The position numbers were made by a program, and so were the translations under genes. Below, piece after piece: positions 1 through 12,533 of a DNA stretch of 64,000 nucleotides; positions within the stretch are counted from its first letter, which is position 1, and each line of letters begins with the position of its first letter. This DNA is from Zeus faber (lineage: Eukaryota > Chordata > Actinopteri > Zeiformes > Zeidae). Location: the NCBI GenBank assembly GCA_960531495.1, contig OY482854.1, positions 30,648,729 to 30,712,728 on the forward strand, in the 5' to 3' direction. Under the pieces are notes generated by a model that saw only the letters and a program-made list of their open reading frames with translations, had not been told where the DNA came from and searched no databases.

Positions 1-34
1 TTGGTGGCTGACTAAATACTTTTTTGCCCCACTG
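1..34. mobile_element. Terminal inverted repeat of a Tc1-like transposon (cut by window edge)
   Basis: Read on the minus strand the element begins CAGTGGGGCAAAAAAGTA and continues into a TTTAGTCAGCCACC motif. This matches, from memory, the terminus of a Tc1-like DNA transposon abundant in teleosts. The dinucleotide TA at 35-36 fits the target duplication of this superfamily. Only the outermost end lies in the window; the body, if present, is to the left. Confidence 0.75.
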
Positions 35-36
35 TA

Positions 37-606
37 GATGGCAAAAAGTTTGAGCCCTGGAGCGCGTGGGCTGCGCCGACCTGGTGGAGGAAAGCGGTGA
101 ATGTCGACTGGGTCGAGGTGGGTTTCTTGCCCAGTTCCGGCCCGGGCTGGAAAAGTTGGGCGGTGTTACCGGAATTTCTTTCGCAGGTGCTGAGGATGTA
201 GGCAGGTGGTTTCGACCTGGGAATGGTTACGATCGAGCGGAGCCACAAGCCCGCACTCCGGGATCCTCGTCGGGAGGGTGATTGGGTGGAAAACTAAACA
301 ATTCCTGGTCCGAAGAGGCGTTGACATTCAACAGTGCATCCGTCGCTGGGGCCTCAGGAAGGCGGTGAGTCATTTGTTGAGCATAAAGGCGGAACTGATA
401 CGCAAAGTGTTGATTGGTAGCTGTGGTCGGGTGTGGTCTCTTCTCTCAAACCTCAGTTATTTCTAACTCCATTTAGAGCCGTGATTCACAACGTTTTTCA
501 CTCCAATGATCCTGAATTTGATACGCTTCAGGCCGTGGACCCCATTTGCTCATTGTCTCTGAGATTCCAATCTGAACAAATCTCTTTGGTTGGATCAGAT
601 TTAATG
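37..606. other. Unassigned sequence, no gene recognised
   Basis: The first 250 bases are fairly GC-rich and open in several frames (66-281, 206-466 plus; 12-248 minus). None of the predicted peptides shows a recognisable domain, and overlapping openness on both strands is what GC-rich sequence gives by chance. Confidence 0.6.
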
Positions 607-790
607 TCTCTACTCTGTAGTTTGGGAGATAACGGTGGAGCTAGGATCCAAACCGCCACTACTGCACGTTCTCTCACGTCCTTTTAAATGAAATAGCTGA
701 AGTTTAACTGGGTTATTTTGCTGGGGACCCCCATGGAACCTCTTGAAGGACCTCTGGGGGTGCCCTGACCCCAGGTTGAGAACCACTGGT
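607..790 (+). repeat. Repeat family C, copy 1
   Basis: Shares two blocks with 30870-31080 and 60486-60683: an internal block around GGATCCAAA (651-659) and a 3' tail with GGAACCTCTTGAAGGACC followed by a CTGGGGGTG palindrome-like stretch and CCCCAGGTTGAGAACCACTG. The tail can fold (GACC..GGGGGT). The tail is common in fish genomes; I cannot name the element or say which end is the start. Confidence 0.6.
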
Positions 791-1300
791 GAACCTGACC
801 CAGTGCTCCCTGTATCACAGCAAGACCAGGATTCCCATTCACCGTTCTTAACTTATAGACACTATATCAACATGATAGCCAAGCGTGTCACATTACTTGT
901 TGTGATGCCATATATTAAAAAAACAATAGATATACAGATTCCCATTTGGAGACATGAATTCAGAAAAAAATAAAATAAAATCTGATTCTGTGTAGATGTT
1001 TTGGTCGCTAGACAGCTCTCCCTGGGCGGGAGATTGATGGCGTCCTCAGATCAGTTTATAGATCGTCCACTCGGTCTCTTTGGTCCAGGAGGATGAGGGA
1101 TGATGTCGGCTGTCTCGGCGTCCCAGCATGCTTTGGGTGGCGGTCGGCGTCACGGTCAGCAGCCGAGGGGGAGCGGAGGCGTTCTGATGCGCTCCTCTGA
1201 CCTGTTGAGACGTCTTCTTTTGTTCTTAGGCGTGGTGCTTTGGGAGGTGAAGTCCTAAAGAAATCAAATGATTTGGGAAATGCCTTCATGTTTGACTGGG
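791..1300. other. Unassigned sequence
   Basis: AT-rich to about 990, then more GC-rich. A 77-codon minus-strand frame (1056-1289) has no recognisable domain. No repeat partner found within the window. Confidence 0.6.
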
Positions 1301-1686
1301 AGCGGTGGCGGAAGAAGTGCTCGGGGCGTTGACTTCAGTTAAAGTACCATGTTGACGTTTGTACTTCAGTAAAAGTAGAGAAGTACAAGTTCTTAAATGT
1401 ACTTCAAGTATTAAAAGTACTTCATAAGTACTGCTCACATATCCTGACATGTTTGGCTTTTGATATATATCATATGAAACTGATTTAAAGAATCAACATG
1501 GATTTTAATCCATATTTTCAAAACTTGATATAAATCCAGATAAGTCTAGTAAAAAGTACAGCCAGTTGCTTTGAAACATAGTGAAGAATTTCTCAAACGG
1601 AACATGCCTATATAGAAAGTACAGACACTTGAAAAATGTAATTAAGTTACAGTGCTTACTGTAAGTATTTACTTTCCACCACCGCT
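1301..1686. mobile_element. Short element bounded by AGCGGTGG inverted ends
   Basis: The left end AGCGGTGGCGGAA (1301-1313) is an inverted copy of the right end TTCCACCACCGCT (1674-1686) with one mismatch. Inside are repeated GTACTT/AAAGTA motifs on both strands (1345-1430 and 1600-1665). This resembles a teleost repeat with a GTGGTGGAAAGTA terminus followed by TACTTNAGTA motifs. Flanking 8-mers do not match, so no target duplication is visible. Confidence 0.5.
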
Positions 1687-3096
1687 TATGGTTACTGGAA
1701 CAAATTCTTGAATCCGGCCGCCGGTGGCTCCCACTTGGCTCCCAGTGGAACAGTCTTCCCACTCCCAATTTCTCCGCCAGCCAAACCACATTTAAAATGG
1801 CATTCTGTAATTTTATGGTGATAAAATCTCATATTTGGATTTATTTGGAAATAATTTACTTCTTTCCTCCCAGATTCACATCATATTTTTGTAACGGTGC
1901 ATTTAATGGGTCCTTTAATTGGACGTAATAAAGTGGTGATCTGTACTTTTTTTTTGATAAAACAATCCCATATTTAATACTTAATTTAATGTCCCTTTTA
2001 TCGGAACGGCCGTTCTTTGTTTTGTTGTTTTGCGTGTGTTGTGGTGGGGTCCGCCTTTCCCCACTGAATAGCTTGGACACGTGCAGGAAGTGACAGACAG
2101 CCGCGCTGAATCAGGCAGCGTAGTGAGATGTGCTCGGTAAAAACGCTCGGTGGACGTGGAGTCACTTCCTCTGTCATCGTTACTTTCCTGCGTCTCCATG
2201 GATTTATTCGTATTCCTGTTGTATTATGCAGCGTGTCATTCACTGCTGTTTTCTATTGTTTGTATCAATGCTCCAACTATCTCTCTCGCTATCCATCTCC
2301 ATTTCTCCACCTTTCTCCCTCTCCTCCGCACCTCCTCCATCTCTCTGACTTCATCATTGCCAAAAAAATCGATTCAGCTTGGTGAAATAATGGAAATATC
2401 AACTCCTCAGTCACTCTTCTGACAAGGAAGTACCGTCCCATCAATTAACTGAGACCTTGGGCGGCGACGCGGTTCCGCCCTGCAAACAGTGAATGATTGA
2501 TTATTAAATTAAGTCGTTATTGATCCGGGAAGCATCTCGTTCAGTCGGCAGCGGCGGCGGGAGGAAGAGGAGAGGCGTGATGAAGGTCGTCCGTCTCCGT
2601 CTTCCCCCTGACGCACGGTGGCAACACTTCCATTCATCTGGACACCGGACACAGAAACAGGCTTGACGTGGCTGTGGCCGTGTCATTGTTGCCACACGCA
2701 TGTAGATATAATCGGAGGCATTTAAACATAAACTTTGTCTATATAGGTTTTCAGTGATTCTTCATTTTCCACCTTTCAGAAATACAATGTCTTACAAGAA
2801 CACTTGGATTTACAAGGATTCTGCGGTGTTAATTTCAGGAAATTGGCAGATTTATTGCATAAACTTATAATGACACAAAGCACAAAAATTTATAGAGGAA
2901 GTGAGGTGGTGTAATTGGTGTATTTAATGTGAGCGTATTTTAACGCGAGACGCACAAGAAGCGAAGCAGGACATAACTCAATATGTATATCGTCATGGTT
3001 AAATTATGGAACAGGAGCTTAAATGTGTTAAATAATTAGATTTAGTCATTTAATTAATTTACATTTACGCAGCCAACTTATCTTGTAATGATAAAC
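1687..3096. other. Unassigned sequence with a short pyrimidine-rich patch
   Basis: 2271-2350 is rich in CTCTC and CTCC. Several overlapping frames at 2128-2422 are by-products of this low-complexity sequence. No protein family, RNA gene or repeat partner recognised. Confidence 0.6.
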
Positions 3097-3555
3097 TTAA
3101 TACGCCGATGCTGCGTCGTGCCATGTGGTCGGGGAATCACGATGGAGGTCGGCAGCCAGAACCGTCTCAACGGGCTCCAGCGTGAGACGGAAAGCGTCGT
3201 GAGATGACCCACATGCAGCGGCCCTGGAGGGACCGCTGGAGGCTCGGACATGCTCCTCTCGGAGCCTCAGGCTCGGCGGGAGGTTTGCAGCCCTGCAGAG
3301 TCCAAGCCCCCCCAGGTGGAGGCGGTGCACTGAGATGGAGCCGCTTCCAATTTCTGGCAAAGCCCGGCGGTTTAGCGAGTGAGTCATTGCCGCTTCCACG
3401 GATCTGACCATGAGGACTAGATTGTCTAAATAGAAGTGCGCTCTCGTACCCAGGTGCTGAAACGTCTCCTCGCTCGATATCTCCAGAAGGTGAGGGGTTG
3501 CCAGTGAACAGACAAACAGAATCCTGTCGAATGCCTCAGTGGTGCAGATTATCAT
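3097..3555 (-). CDS. Unrecognised 152-codon open frame (doubtful)
   Basis: This is one of the longer open frames outside repeats. It would encode a 152-residue protein beginning MIICTTEAFDRILFVCSL, with leucine-rich stretches, one possible short hydrophobic segment at residues 10-22, and an alanine/serine/arginine-rich second half. I do not recognise a domain. Splice-site context is not clear and a length of 152 codons is possible by chance in a 64-kb window. It could be an exon of an unknown gene or simply open non-coding DNA. Confidence 0.12.
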   Translation of the reverse strand: MIICTTEAFDRILFVCSLATPHLLEISSEETFQHLGTRAHFYLDNLVLMVRSVEAAMTHSLNRRALPEIGSGSISVHRLHLGGLGLCRAANLPPSLRLREEHVRASSGPSRAAACGSSHDAFRLTLEPVETVLAADLHRDSPTTWHDAASAY

Positions 3556-6500
3556 GCTTTTCTGAACACAACCGTCTGCTGATGGGACCTATCGGTCGCA
3601 CAAGTAATTTCCTTCCAGGAAAACTCCAATATTTGATGAACCTATCTCTTAGCCCTCTATTAACCTAACATACTGTATCTGTGAGCCTTAGTATTCGATC
3701 ATTGGGAGTCGACCCAGGTGAATGGCGTCAGTCTTTTAAAATTGATCCAGTTTTGAGAGAACAGCTTCCGCCGACTGCTCCAAGCTGCAATTCGTAGAAC
3801 TGTGCAATTGCGAGCGCATTCTTGCCGAGGGAAAAATTACGTCTGAATCAAAACAAATACTGGAGTTGTCCATTCATTTATTTGCATTTTTAAGACTCCC
3901 AGATTAAAAAAACAAAAAAGATAACGGACGATGTACAGAACAAATGGGGTTTTCTGAATTAATTCACAATGCCATTTAGATTTGTTTGAATGTGAGGAAG
4001 GGAGTTTCCTACACTTTCTTTATAACTAATAATAATAATTTCCAGGAATACTAAGTGTCTAGCATATATAACATTAAACATGCACCTGTTAGCAAAATAT
4101 CTGCTTGAAAAAGGCATCTGCATTCAGTGGGTCCTGCATATAAAAGGAAGTTTAAATCAGACTGTGGCATACATTATAGACCACTGTAGAAAGTTTCCTT
4201 TGATGGGGAGGTCCATATTTACTTTGGTGTGGAATCAGACACCCAAGACTATTCGGAACAGTGTCTCCATCATGCACACCTATATCTCCGTGTGGACAGT
4301 TCCAGGATGGACCTCGAACGGGTCCAATAGAGTCCTGGGAGGTCGGGGGTAATGGAGACGTCTACTTTCGTGTTGAGCCCAGTTATCTTCAGACAGCGGA
4401 ATCTGACTTCCTGCTGGTGATGAGATTACTGTCCCTTTGACCCCGGTTTAAGGAGACGAGAGGAGGCCTATTTTTAGGCATGGCATGGGGGCTCTCCTGT
4501 TAATCAGATCTCAAAGCCCCAAACCCCAGGCAGTGTTAGATGGGGCTGTCTGGGTGTCCAACATTTCTCCTCATACAGAACAGGAAAAGATGGCCATAAC
4601 CTCTTAGACTACTCAAAACCACCACTATGAATTTATTGGGACTTTTATGCCCATTGCACCTGGAAATTCCTCTTCTGTGTGAGGACTTCTTATTATTTAA
4701 AAAAAAAACAGGGATGTTCACCCTCATCTTCAATCCATATTGTGTGGTGTAAACTTCACAAAATGTTTATGTCGATGTTTATTATCTTGAGTGCAAAACA
4801 AACGTACTCACCCGGCCTGGTCGGGTTTGTATTTAGCATCAGGCTCCGACTTTGTCCCCATGTGGCAATTGGACCCTCTGCCTGGATCTGGTTCAGGGCA
4901 TTAGTAGTCCCGCATGTTCTAGGGCCCAACGGGCAGTTTAGCTCTGGGTCGAGCAGGTCAACTGGCAGTTTGCGGAGCAATCATTGGAAAGCTCTATGGA
5001 TGATCCTAATGGGCGGAGAAAGTGCCATTTGAATTTCTTTGTGGTTGAGAGAAAGGGTAAGGGGAGTGTATTTCTATGAAAAGCTATGAATTTTAATTCA
5101 TACTTTCGCAACAAAACAAACCTTCACACCACACAGTTTGAGATTCAGGGGTGCATTCAGGAGCCCTCGGTAAGGGCCGACGCTCGGCCTCTCCGGCCCC
5201 TGCTAATGCTCGGCTGTGTGGCAGGCAGGTAGACGGAGCAGAGGGGAAGACAGATTTGCGGCGAAGACAAACTGATCCTTCCCCTCCTCCAAACACAGAG
5301 ACCCCCCCGAGTGGCCCGAGAGGCGACTGCCAAAGCAACTTTACACGAAAGAAAATCTGCAGCAAAACAACTTGTGCTTCTGTCACCCTCAGCTCCCCTG
5401 GGAAGTCTTTAAAGAACATGGATGTCATGGTGGTTTAGTCTTAAGCCCCGGAGACATCCAGAAGGCCCTCTGCTGGGTTTTTATCCAGCGGAATCTCATG
5501 GGGGATAAAGCCGTGCGATACAGCCAAGGGGATCTAGATGTGCTTAAAATGATCATTACGTGAATGCCAAGCTCTCCTGAGCAGAGGCAGCCGGTGGTTA
5601 CGTTTCCTACCAGCCGTTTCTGTTTCATCTGAGGCTTGATCGCCTGCCCTTCCCACACTCACATTACCAAATTGTTGCTGCAATATGTTTTTACATCTTT
5701 GATTTTGTGTGTGGAGTGTGCTCCTTGCCATTATTTCAAGACATCCCCAAATCTCTTGCTTTGGGGAAGAACACATTCATCCAGGATGTGAGCAAGACTA
5801 GATTTGTGATGAGGTTGGGGGCTGATACTGGGTGTTTCTACCCTGTTAGACTCCAGGGGGGCGCTATCTTATGGATTTCAGACTGTGTTTAATAAGCCTG
5901 ATGCTCCGCTTTTCTTTTCTTTTGAATATTGGCAGCTTACTTACTGTTTTGTGTTCATTGCCCTTTGACCCTGTCCCGGGAGGTTTCTTGATCGCTAGTT
6001 CCTCTAGGAAATGAGCAGTGCAGTAGGATATGAGCAGAGATACAACACTAACGGCGACCGTCGCAGCAGCGGTCCAAGAGTCTTTTGGACCACGCCAAAG
6101 TTTCTTTGGAGAAATGTGTTTGTGCGGACGCCATCTTTGAAGCGCCCGCGAGGCCGCAAGGCCGTGACTGACGCCACTTCAAATTCAAATTAGCATTTCC
6201 GATTTAAGGACAAAGGGCACTGCTAGAGAAGGACAACTTTCCTTTTCGATTTTCCCGTGGTGCCGTCCTTCATGAAAGGACGACGGCCAAATGCCAAAGC
6301 GTGATCGATGGCTTCTCTGGAGGACGCTAGCACCAGATGTGCGGTGACTGCCCAGTTAAGATTGACGGCTTTGTCTTCAATCGCACAAAATGTCGTACTG
6401 TGACACCGTTGGTCTGCCATATTTGGCTTTACAGATTTTCCACCTCCTCCTCCTGTCTCCTCAATGTCTGGATTACGTACATTTTTCGCCTTGGTCGGGA

Positions 6501-7911
6501 CTATATTGGCTGGAGGAAATTGAAATTGGAGTATTTTGCCTAAACCTTATTCTTTTGATCATTGAGTTCTCCTGTTGGGGATGTTGACCTTGGTTTACGT
6601 GTGTGGGCTGCGCCTCCCTTCCCAAAACACATTTTTATCAGTGCTTCATGAAAGAAGTTAAGTTGATTGAAATTATCATTATTACAATATTTAAGGAGAG
6701 ATCAGCTGAATGTTCTCTTGTAAGATCTAAGACTTTCTCAAAGTGCAGCGGATGTCCTATTTCTTTCAGATCATTTGTGAAAGAACTTGATCAGATCTTG
6801 TGAAATGACGACAAAAACGACAGAATATTTTAACGAGTTGCTGCTTTTGGTGCTTTGTATCTATTAATCTACACAAGAATCTACTTTTGCTCAACCAAAT
6901 GCTTTAAACAGGCTTTCGAATCACAAAGAACTGGAAGCAAATCCCCTCTCCAGCTTCCAGCTCAGCCTGTACCGCTGTTTCTTTTCATCAAGTTGACGAT
7001 CACTCCTCCGTCCCATGTGATCCCCCTCTCAGCCCATTTCCTTTGGCAATTTATTCTGCCTGACAGCTCTGTGGATTGAATCTGTTGGCCAACTGGTCTT
7101 TACCAACGATGAACAGTTTTTTATTTTATTTTATTTTTTATCAAAATAGCGAGGGAAAATTCCACTGGCGGAGAATTGTCATTTACATTTTGGCAACTAT
7201 GTAAAAAACACATGAGGAAATGCCATTTCAGATCAGCACCCATGTCAAGGTCATCAGGCGAAGCAATTGTGTCTTGAAAGAGCTTTAGTGAATTGGTTTA
7301 GGGAACTGTAACGTACTGCGAGTGCCAAACTGAACTACTCATCTACTAACTACTAATCCCTTCTGTGTTGTGGTTCTGACTGAAGGTTGATGGGCGTGAA
7401 GACATTGGCTTCATCCATAAAGCATTTTGAGGAGCTCACAAACAATACAAAAACCCAGTTGTGAGGACAATCTCAATCTACGATTATTATTATTACTACT
7501 AAACACAGGAAGACCCCGTCCCTTTGGCAACACCTTCATGCCTGATCCTTTTTGACTAACTAATCTTGTTGTTGTTGACTGGTTTAAGTTGGTGTATTGA
7601 CATATTGCACTAACAACATAACTTATTGTCATATTGCACTAACATATCGTTTAAGGAAACCATGGCATTGCAACATGGCAGCTAGATAAAAAACACGTTT
7701 CTTATTTTCACGGGATTATACACTGATTAAAACATACTTATAAATATTATATTCATTTCTGCCAGGTCTATTCTGTAAATTCTACAACACTGCACCTTTA
7801 ATTCAAAAACTTGTCGAGTCAAGAATTGCCAAGAATAATTCCTGGTTAATTATGCAGTAATTTACACATAATTTCCAAAAGTATTTTACTGGTTGAGTGC
7901 ATTTGTTCCTT

Positions 7912-7914
<3 letters not shown>
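3556..7914. other. Long unassigned stretch
   Basis: Mixed AT-rich sequence. Many 60-110-codon frames occur on both strands (for example 4679-5032, 5093-5428 minus, 5151-5438) but none carries a recognisable motif, and those at 5093-5438 overlap on opposite strands in a GC-rich patch. I found no repeat partner in the window. Confidence 0.6.

Positions 7915-7982
<68 letters not shown>
7915..7982. repeat. (AT)34 microsatellite
   Basis: Perfect alternating AT for 68 bases. It is self-complementary and likely polymorphic. Confidence 0.98.
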
Positions 7983-7984
<2 letters not shown>

Positions 7985-9884
7985 TTTTGGTCAAACTAGT
8001 ATTTAGAAAATGGTGATACATCAATTTGCATTAGAGCATTTTATTGTCTAATTATTTATGCCCAATTTGCAACAAAAGCCTGAGACGTATGAGACATCCT
8101 GGTTGGTTAATGCCAGTGGGAACATTTATTCTCTGCCTCTCATGACTATTTGAGTGGATTTGAAAATCCCTAAGAACAGATTGAAGAATATAACTATTTT
8201 TCTACTTATTGATATTCTACCAAGGTTTCCTCCGACAGTGAAAGCTGAGGCTGTCTGTGCACTGTACTACTTAAAGTGAGTTAATAAAAATTTCCAGACC
8301 CCGTCTGACTTTCTCCCTCTATCTGCACTTAGATTCAAAGCTCGAACAGGAAAAAAAACATGTTTTTTCCAGCGGATGGCGGACATTTAAATCCTCTCTG
8401 AACCCACTGAGCCTAAATACCTGGAAAAGCTTGATCTTCCAGGAAAACCGAACAAAATACGTCTTTCATTGTTTCTGCAAATGGTCGCCATCGTCCCATT
8501 GCCAGCAAAGTGTGCATGCTAGACAGAATGTTAAACTACATTTAGAGATATTTTCAGCAAGAAAGAATGCCTGTCAAAGGGGATTGCAGTTACTAGGCAA
8601 CAAGCGGCAGAGCCAATCGAAGGCTAAAGTGAAGGGGAAAAAAAATCTCTCCTTCTCAGTTCCTTTTCCTTTCTCTCTGTCAATCTCTCGGCCTTTCTCC
8701 CTCGTGCTGTCTCGGCCTTCCACTCGCGTAACTCAGTGCTTTGCCTGGGATTGAAATCCCCTCGGAATGGGGTTGGACCACGGCTATGGGACTTACCCCA
8801 TTGCCTACGCTCACGTGGCGGATTTGTGTTCAATTGAGAGAGAGGAGCGAGGCGAGGTACAAGTGTTGCTGGAAATCCGGCCGGTCCGCTCTGAGCGCCG
8901 GGGCTCAGATTGGGAGGCTGCACAAACACCATCTGGATGCATTTTCACGATAAAAGCAAAACTACGAAACGCTCTGGCGCGCCATCTCACACTACACTTG
9001 GTTCCGGTCGAATACGTTGATTGGACGAGAGGCTGATACAGAGCCACGGCACTGGGATGGGGGCAGGCTTTGCAGAGTCGCTGCGTCTGAAATCATGCAC
9101 TGGGCACTGCAAACTTCCAGAGTAAACAGTTTAATTATTGGCTATAGAGAAGTTTTCTATCTACGACAATATCTATCGATCAAAACATTATCGTCCCCAA
9201 GAGAAAATTTGTTTGCCAAGCAGAGAAAGACACAACAGCTGTGCAACCCAGATAGAAATGGGGTAAAATACACAAAACACATTGGATAAGAATATGAGGT
9301 GTATAAAAACAATAAAAATGGCTACAAAAATACGTTAACCACACAAATTGCTTTGGGGAAATCACTCCGGGCGACAGCATCAGATTAAACGCCAGTCAAG
9401 GAGGGCGTGAAGAGCAGTAACGCTGGTGGAGTTTGGGTTTCACCCACTACAGCGAAACTTTTGGAAATTGTATGGGAATCCTCAGGGTTCTCAGTGCGTT
9501 CGGTCGCTTCCGTAAGGCCGAGAGAGAAGAACACAATGTCGGCGAGGGAACTTTTTTTTACCAAAGACAAAGGGCGGGGGGCGGGGTGCGGTGCCTGTTG
9601 GATCTACTGAATCATTCTGCTGTCGACGTGACGTTTGTGCCCTATACTTTCATTGATTTTGCCTCAATGATGTGATTGTAAATACAGGCCACGTCAGGCC
9701 TTCCTGCTTTTTCCCAACACATGTACATTTTCACCCCCTAGGACAACGCCCTCAAATTGAACAATGTGATTGTACGTACAGTCGTAGGTTTCTTGATGCT
9801 TGAAGCACTACAAGCCGCCACCTACGTCTGCACTCCATCATCTTGGGGTGCGCTGGTCTTAGACAGAGGATTGACGTCTTCTCG
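7983..9884. other. Unassigned sequence
   Basis: Pyrimidine-rich at 8645-8735. A GC-richer block at 8740-9050 is open on both strands (8767-9036 plus, 8811-9047 minus), without a recognised domain. 9575-9600 is G-rich. Confidence 0.55.
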
Positions 9885-10110
9885 GACCTACTACGTCATT
9901 ATAGACGTCTCACTTTCTTTCAGCGCATTATCATCACAACGCTGCATAAGGGCTTTCAGCGTGGTCTGGCCCTCACGGTGCATTGCGGGTTACGCTCGTC
10001 AGTGTACTGTTGAGTGTTTACTATACTAGGACACAGTATGTCATCCTGGTACTTTTCACAGACTATTTGATGCATGTGATGTTTTTGGACATACTGAATA
10101 CATACTGACT
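9885..10110. repeat. Degenerate TAGTATGC/GGACATACT-type interspersed repeat
   Basis: Contains TGCATTGCGGGTTACGCTCG, a CTAGGACACAGTATG motif and GGACATACTGAATACATAC, a combination I associate with a frequent teleost repeat, probably a non-autonomous DNA transposon. Boundaries are approximate and no second copy exists in the window. Confidence 0.35.
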
Positions 10111-11720
10111 TGGCGTGCCAAATAGCACGCTTGTATGCAATTACTAATTAACTCATTATTCTGTCCTTACTATACTGATTTGGTACCCATCCTTTTTGTT
10201 ATTCGACCCTTCTTACTTCCTTCCCGCTCCGCTTATCAGTGTGTACCACTGTGTGTTCTATGGTCATTCTACACTAACAGACCAGATGAAAAAGACCGGC
10301 GTGGGATTAGAAATGATTCACAAGAGGTGGGCAGAAGGTGAACAAACAAGTCGTCGTCAGATCACTGCTGCTGATACGCTCACTGGAAATGAAAGGATGA
10401 CGCTGCTGCCGAGTGCTTGCTGCCCGCGTCCTAAAGCCTCGCCGCTCGGCTTTCCACTTCATTTCCCCCTTTTTCATTGCACCGCGTTTGCTCACTCCTG
10501 GGGAACTGACGGAGTTTTAACCGGAGGAGTTTGCAGGATTATGGTAACTGCAGAAGACCGGGGACTCGAGTCTCGACTCACTCTGGGGGGGGGGGGGGTT
10601 GTTGGCACTCAACTGTAACTCTGGCGACACCCGGGCTGCACTGGGACGGAAATCTAGAAAGAAAAGAACGGAGATCCGCGAGTGGCGCGTCCTCCCCGAG
10701 ACCGCGGCGGATCTTCCACCCCTGAACAGAAAGAAATAACTGAGGATTCAATTCATGTAAATACAGAAAGGGTGAAGCCATTTGGCATAATTCTGATTCC
10801 ATGTGACTGATTTACACTTTGCATTCTACCAAAATAAATACATTTAAAAAAAAAAAAGATTCTTGTGAGAAGTCCATTCACGTCATAAAAACTGAACTTA
10901 TCTTTTGACTGAGTCGCTCGTAAACAGCCGAGACACCTAAAAAGCGCCAAAACTTTTCATCACTACAGAAGACTTCTCAGAGTTTCCTCCAACGTTGGCT
11001 GCTCCAGCTCCTTCAGTCCAGTGGCTAGAAGCAGACATGTGCTCTGACTCCTTAATGCGCTTCTTCGCTGCTTTTGTATTTGTGCAAATTCCTAAAAATC
11101 CGCTGACGGTTCAGGAGCACATCGTAATGGAGCGGCGACACAATCGCTGGTGTCGATGGATCGCATCAATGAAAAAGGAGAAGCAATAAGTAATGAATGT
11201 TCATAAATATTCTATACTACATAGAGCTGGCACAATTATTACTGCCGATCGTGACTATTGGGTAAAATTATTACATTCCACTATACCACATGTTTCGACC
11301 AAATTTAAAGGGATTTTAATATATTTTGTACCGTCTACCTTTTTGTGTTCCAAAAATTTTACCTCATTTTATTTACACCCTTAAATGATTACATTTGTAA
11401 ATGTTTCCCCCTGCGCTTGATTTTGCAACCAATCTTAGGTTGTTTATATGATTTCGTAAAGCTCATTTTGCCTGAATCAACCTGTGGTTCCCGTGTCTGA
11501 AGGCTCGGTCCCTCACACCTTTGCAGTGAAAGGTCAATCATCTGGAAGGATCTGAGTTGAGGAACCCAGCTGAGTTGGAACCTCAATATGGCAAGTACTT
11601 TTTAAAATACAAGGACTTAGTCATGGTGGGGATTGGTGCATTTCTGTTCAGTTAGCAAAAACAAAGCTTGGTCTGAACAATAGAAATGGCAAAATGTACA
11701 GAAATGGCCCGGAATACAGA
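10111..11720. other. Unassigned sequence with a G-run
   Basis: A G-run lies at about 10585-10598 within a GC-richer block (10380-10720), where a 140-codon plus-strand frame (10196-10618) and minus-strand frames overlap. No domain recognised. The remainder is AT-rich. Confidence 0.55.
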
Positions 11721-11729
11721 ACATACAAG

Positions 11730-12104
11730 CTACTGAGGTGTCTGGGAATGTTTGGCATCCCAAGAAAGCCCCAATTGTATAATATAATTACTAACAGATG
11801 TTGCCAGGGGTCTCAAGAGAGAGAGCCCATTGCCAGGGGCCCCGGTGATAAGTGAGGTGGAATGTGAACTGTGACCCATAGATTGGAATCAGATGGGCGA
11901 CGTTGTCTCTGGACAAGTATAAAAGACACTCCCTAGTTCCATTCCGGAGGGAACACATTTGACGTCTGTTCTCTCCCAGACAGTCCATGGCACGTCTGGT
12001 TTGATGCTGTTCTTACTTGTAATAAACGTAATATTATAATCAAGTCAGCGTCAGCGGAGAGTCCTTCTTCATCAACACATCATCGACAACAAAGAAACGA
12101 CACT
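11730..12104 (+). mobile_element. Solo-LTR-like unit flanked by a 9-bp direct repeat
   Basis: A TATAAAAG box (11918-11925) is followed 96 bases later by AATAAA (12021-12026), the spacing of promoter and polyadenylation signal in a retrotransposon LTR. The sequence ACATACAAG occurs exactly at 11721-11729 and again at 12105-12113, bracketing the unit. LTR elements usually make 4-6-bp duplications and the ends here are not a clean TG...CA, so the exact boundaries or the class may differ. No gag or pol coding is present on either side. Confidence 0.4.
11918..12026 (+). promoter_or_regulatory. TATA box and AATAAA signal inside LTR-like unit
   Basis: TATAAAAG at 11918-11925 and AATAAA at 12021-12026 are on the same strand. 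They support the reading of 11730-12104 as a retroelement regulatory region rather than random sequence. Confidence 0.45.
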
Positions 12105-12496
12105 ACATACAAGATAACCTACCCAGAGAGGTTTCCAAAATTCTGTAGTCTTCTCGCTCTAGAACTAGTGATTTAACTTGCACCGTAATTTCACTAATAG
12201 TCGTGCAAAACAGCTGAAATCGTTTCCTGTGGAGCTCTTGGGTTTCTCAACCTATAGCTGGCGTGACGGCAGAAGTTGTCCTCGGAGTTCTCACTTTGAT
12301 CCCTTCTGGAAAGCCCAGATAGAAGAATAAAGCAACGTCTGCCAGGGAAGCACTTCAATACATCGACACGCCCATTTTCCACGGGATTCTCCCGTATTTT
12401 AACCTTCTCTTCCACTGTCCTTGGGTTGTTTATTTTCCCGTAAATATCCCCTATTTTTTAACCTTTCTAAAAAAAGATATATCATATTTTTTTTAT

Positions 12497-12500
<4 letters not shown>

Positions 12501-12531
<31 letters not shown>
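12501..12531. repeat. Poly-A run
   Basis: Uninterrupted A-run of 31 bases, preceded by a TTTTTTATTATT stretch. Confidence 0.95.

Positions 12532-12533
<2 letters not shown>

Noticed and set aside
8740-9047. Overlapping frames of 89 and 78 codons on opposite strands
   Set aside because: GC-richer block without recognised domain, splice signals or repeat partner; openness on both strands argues against coding.
11730-12104. Complete endogenous retrovirus
   Set aside because: No second LTR, primer-binding site or gag/pol/env coding nearby.
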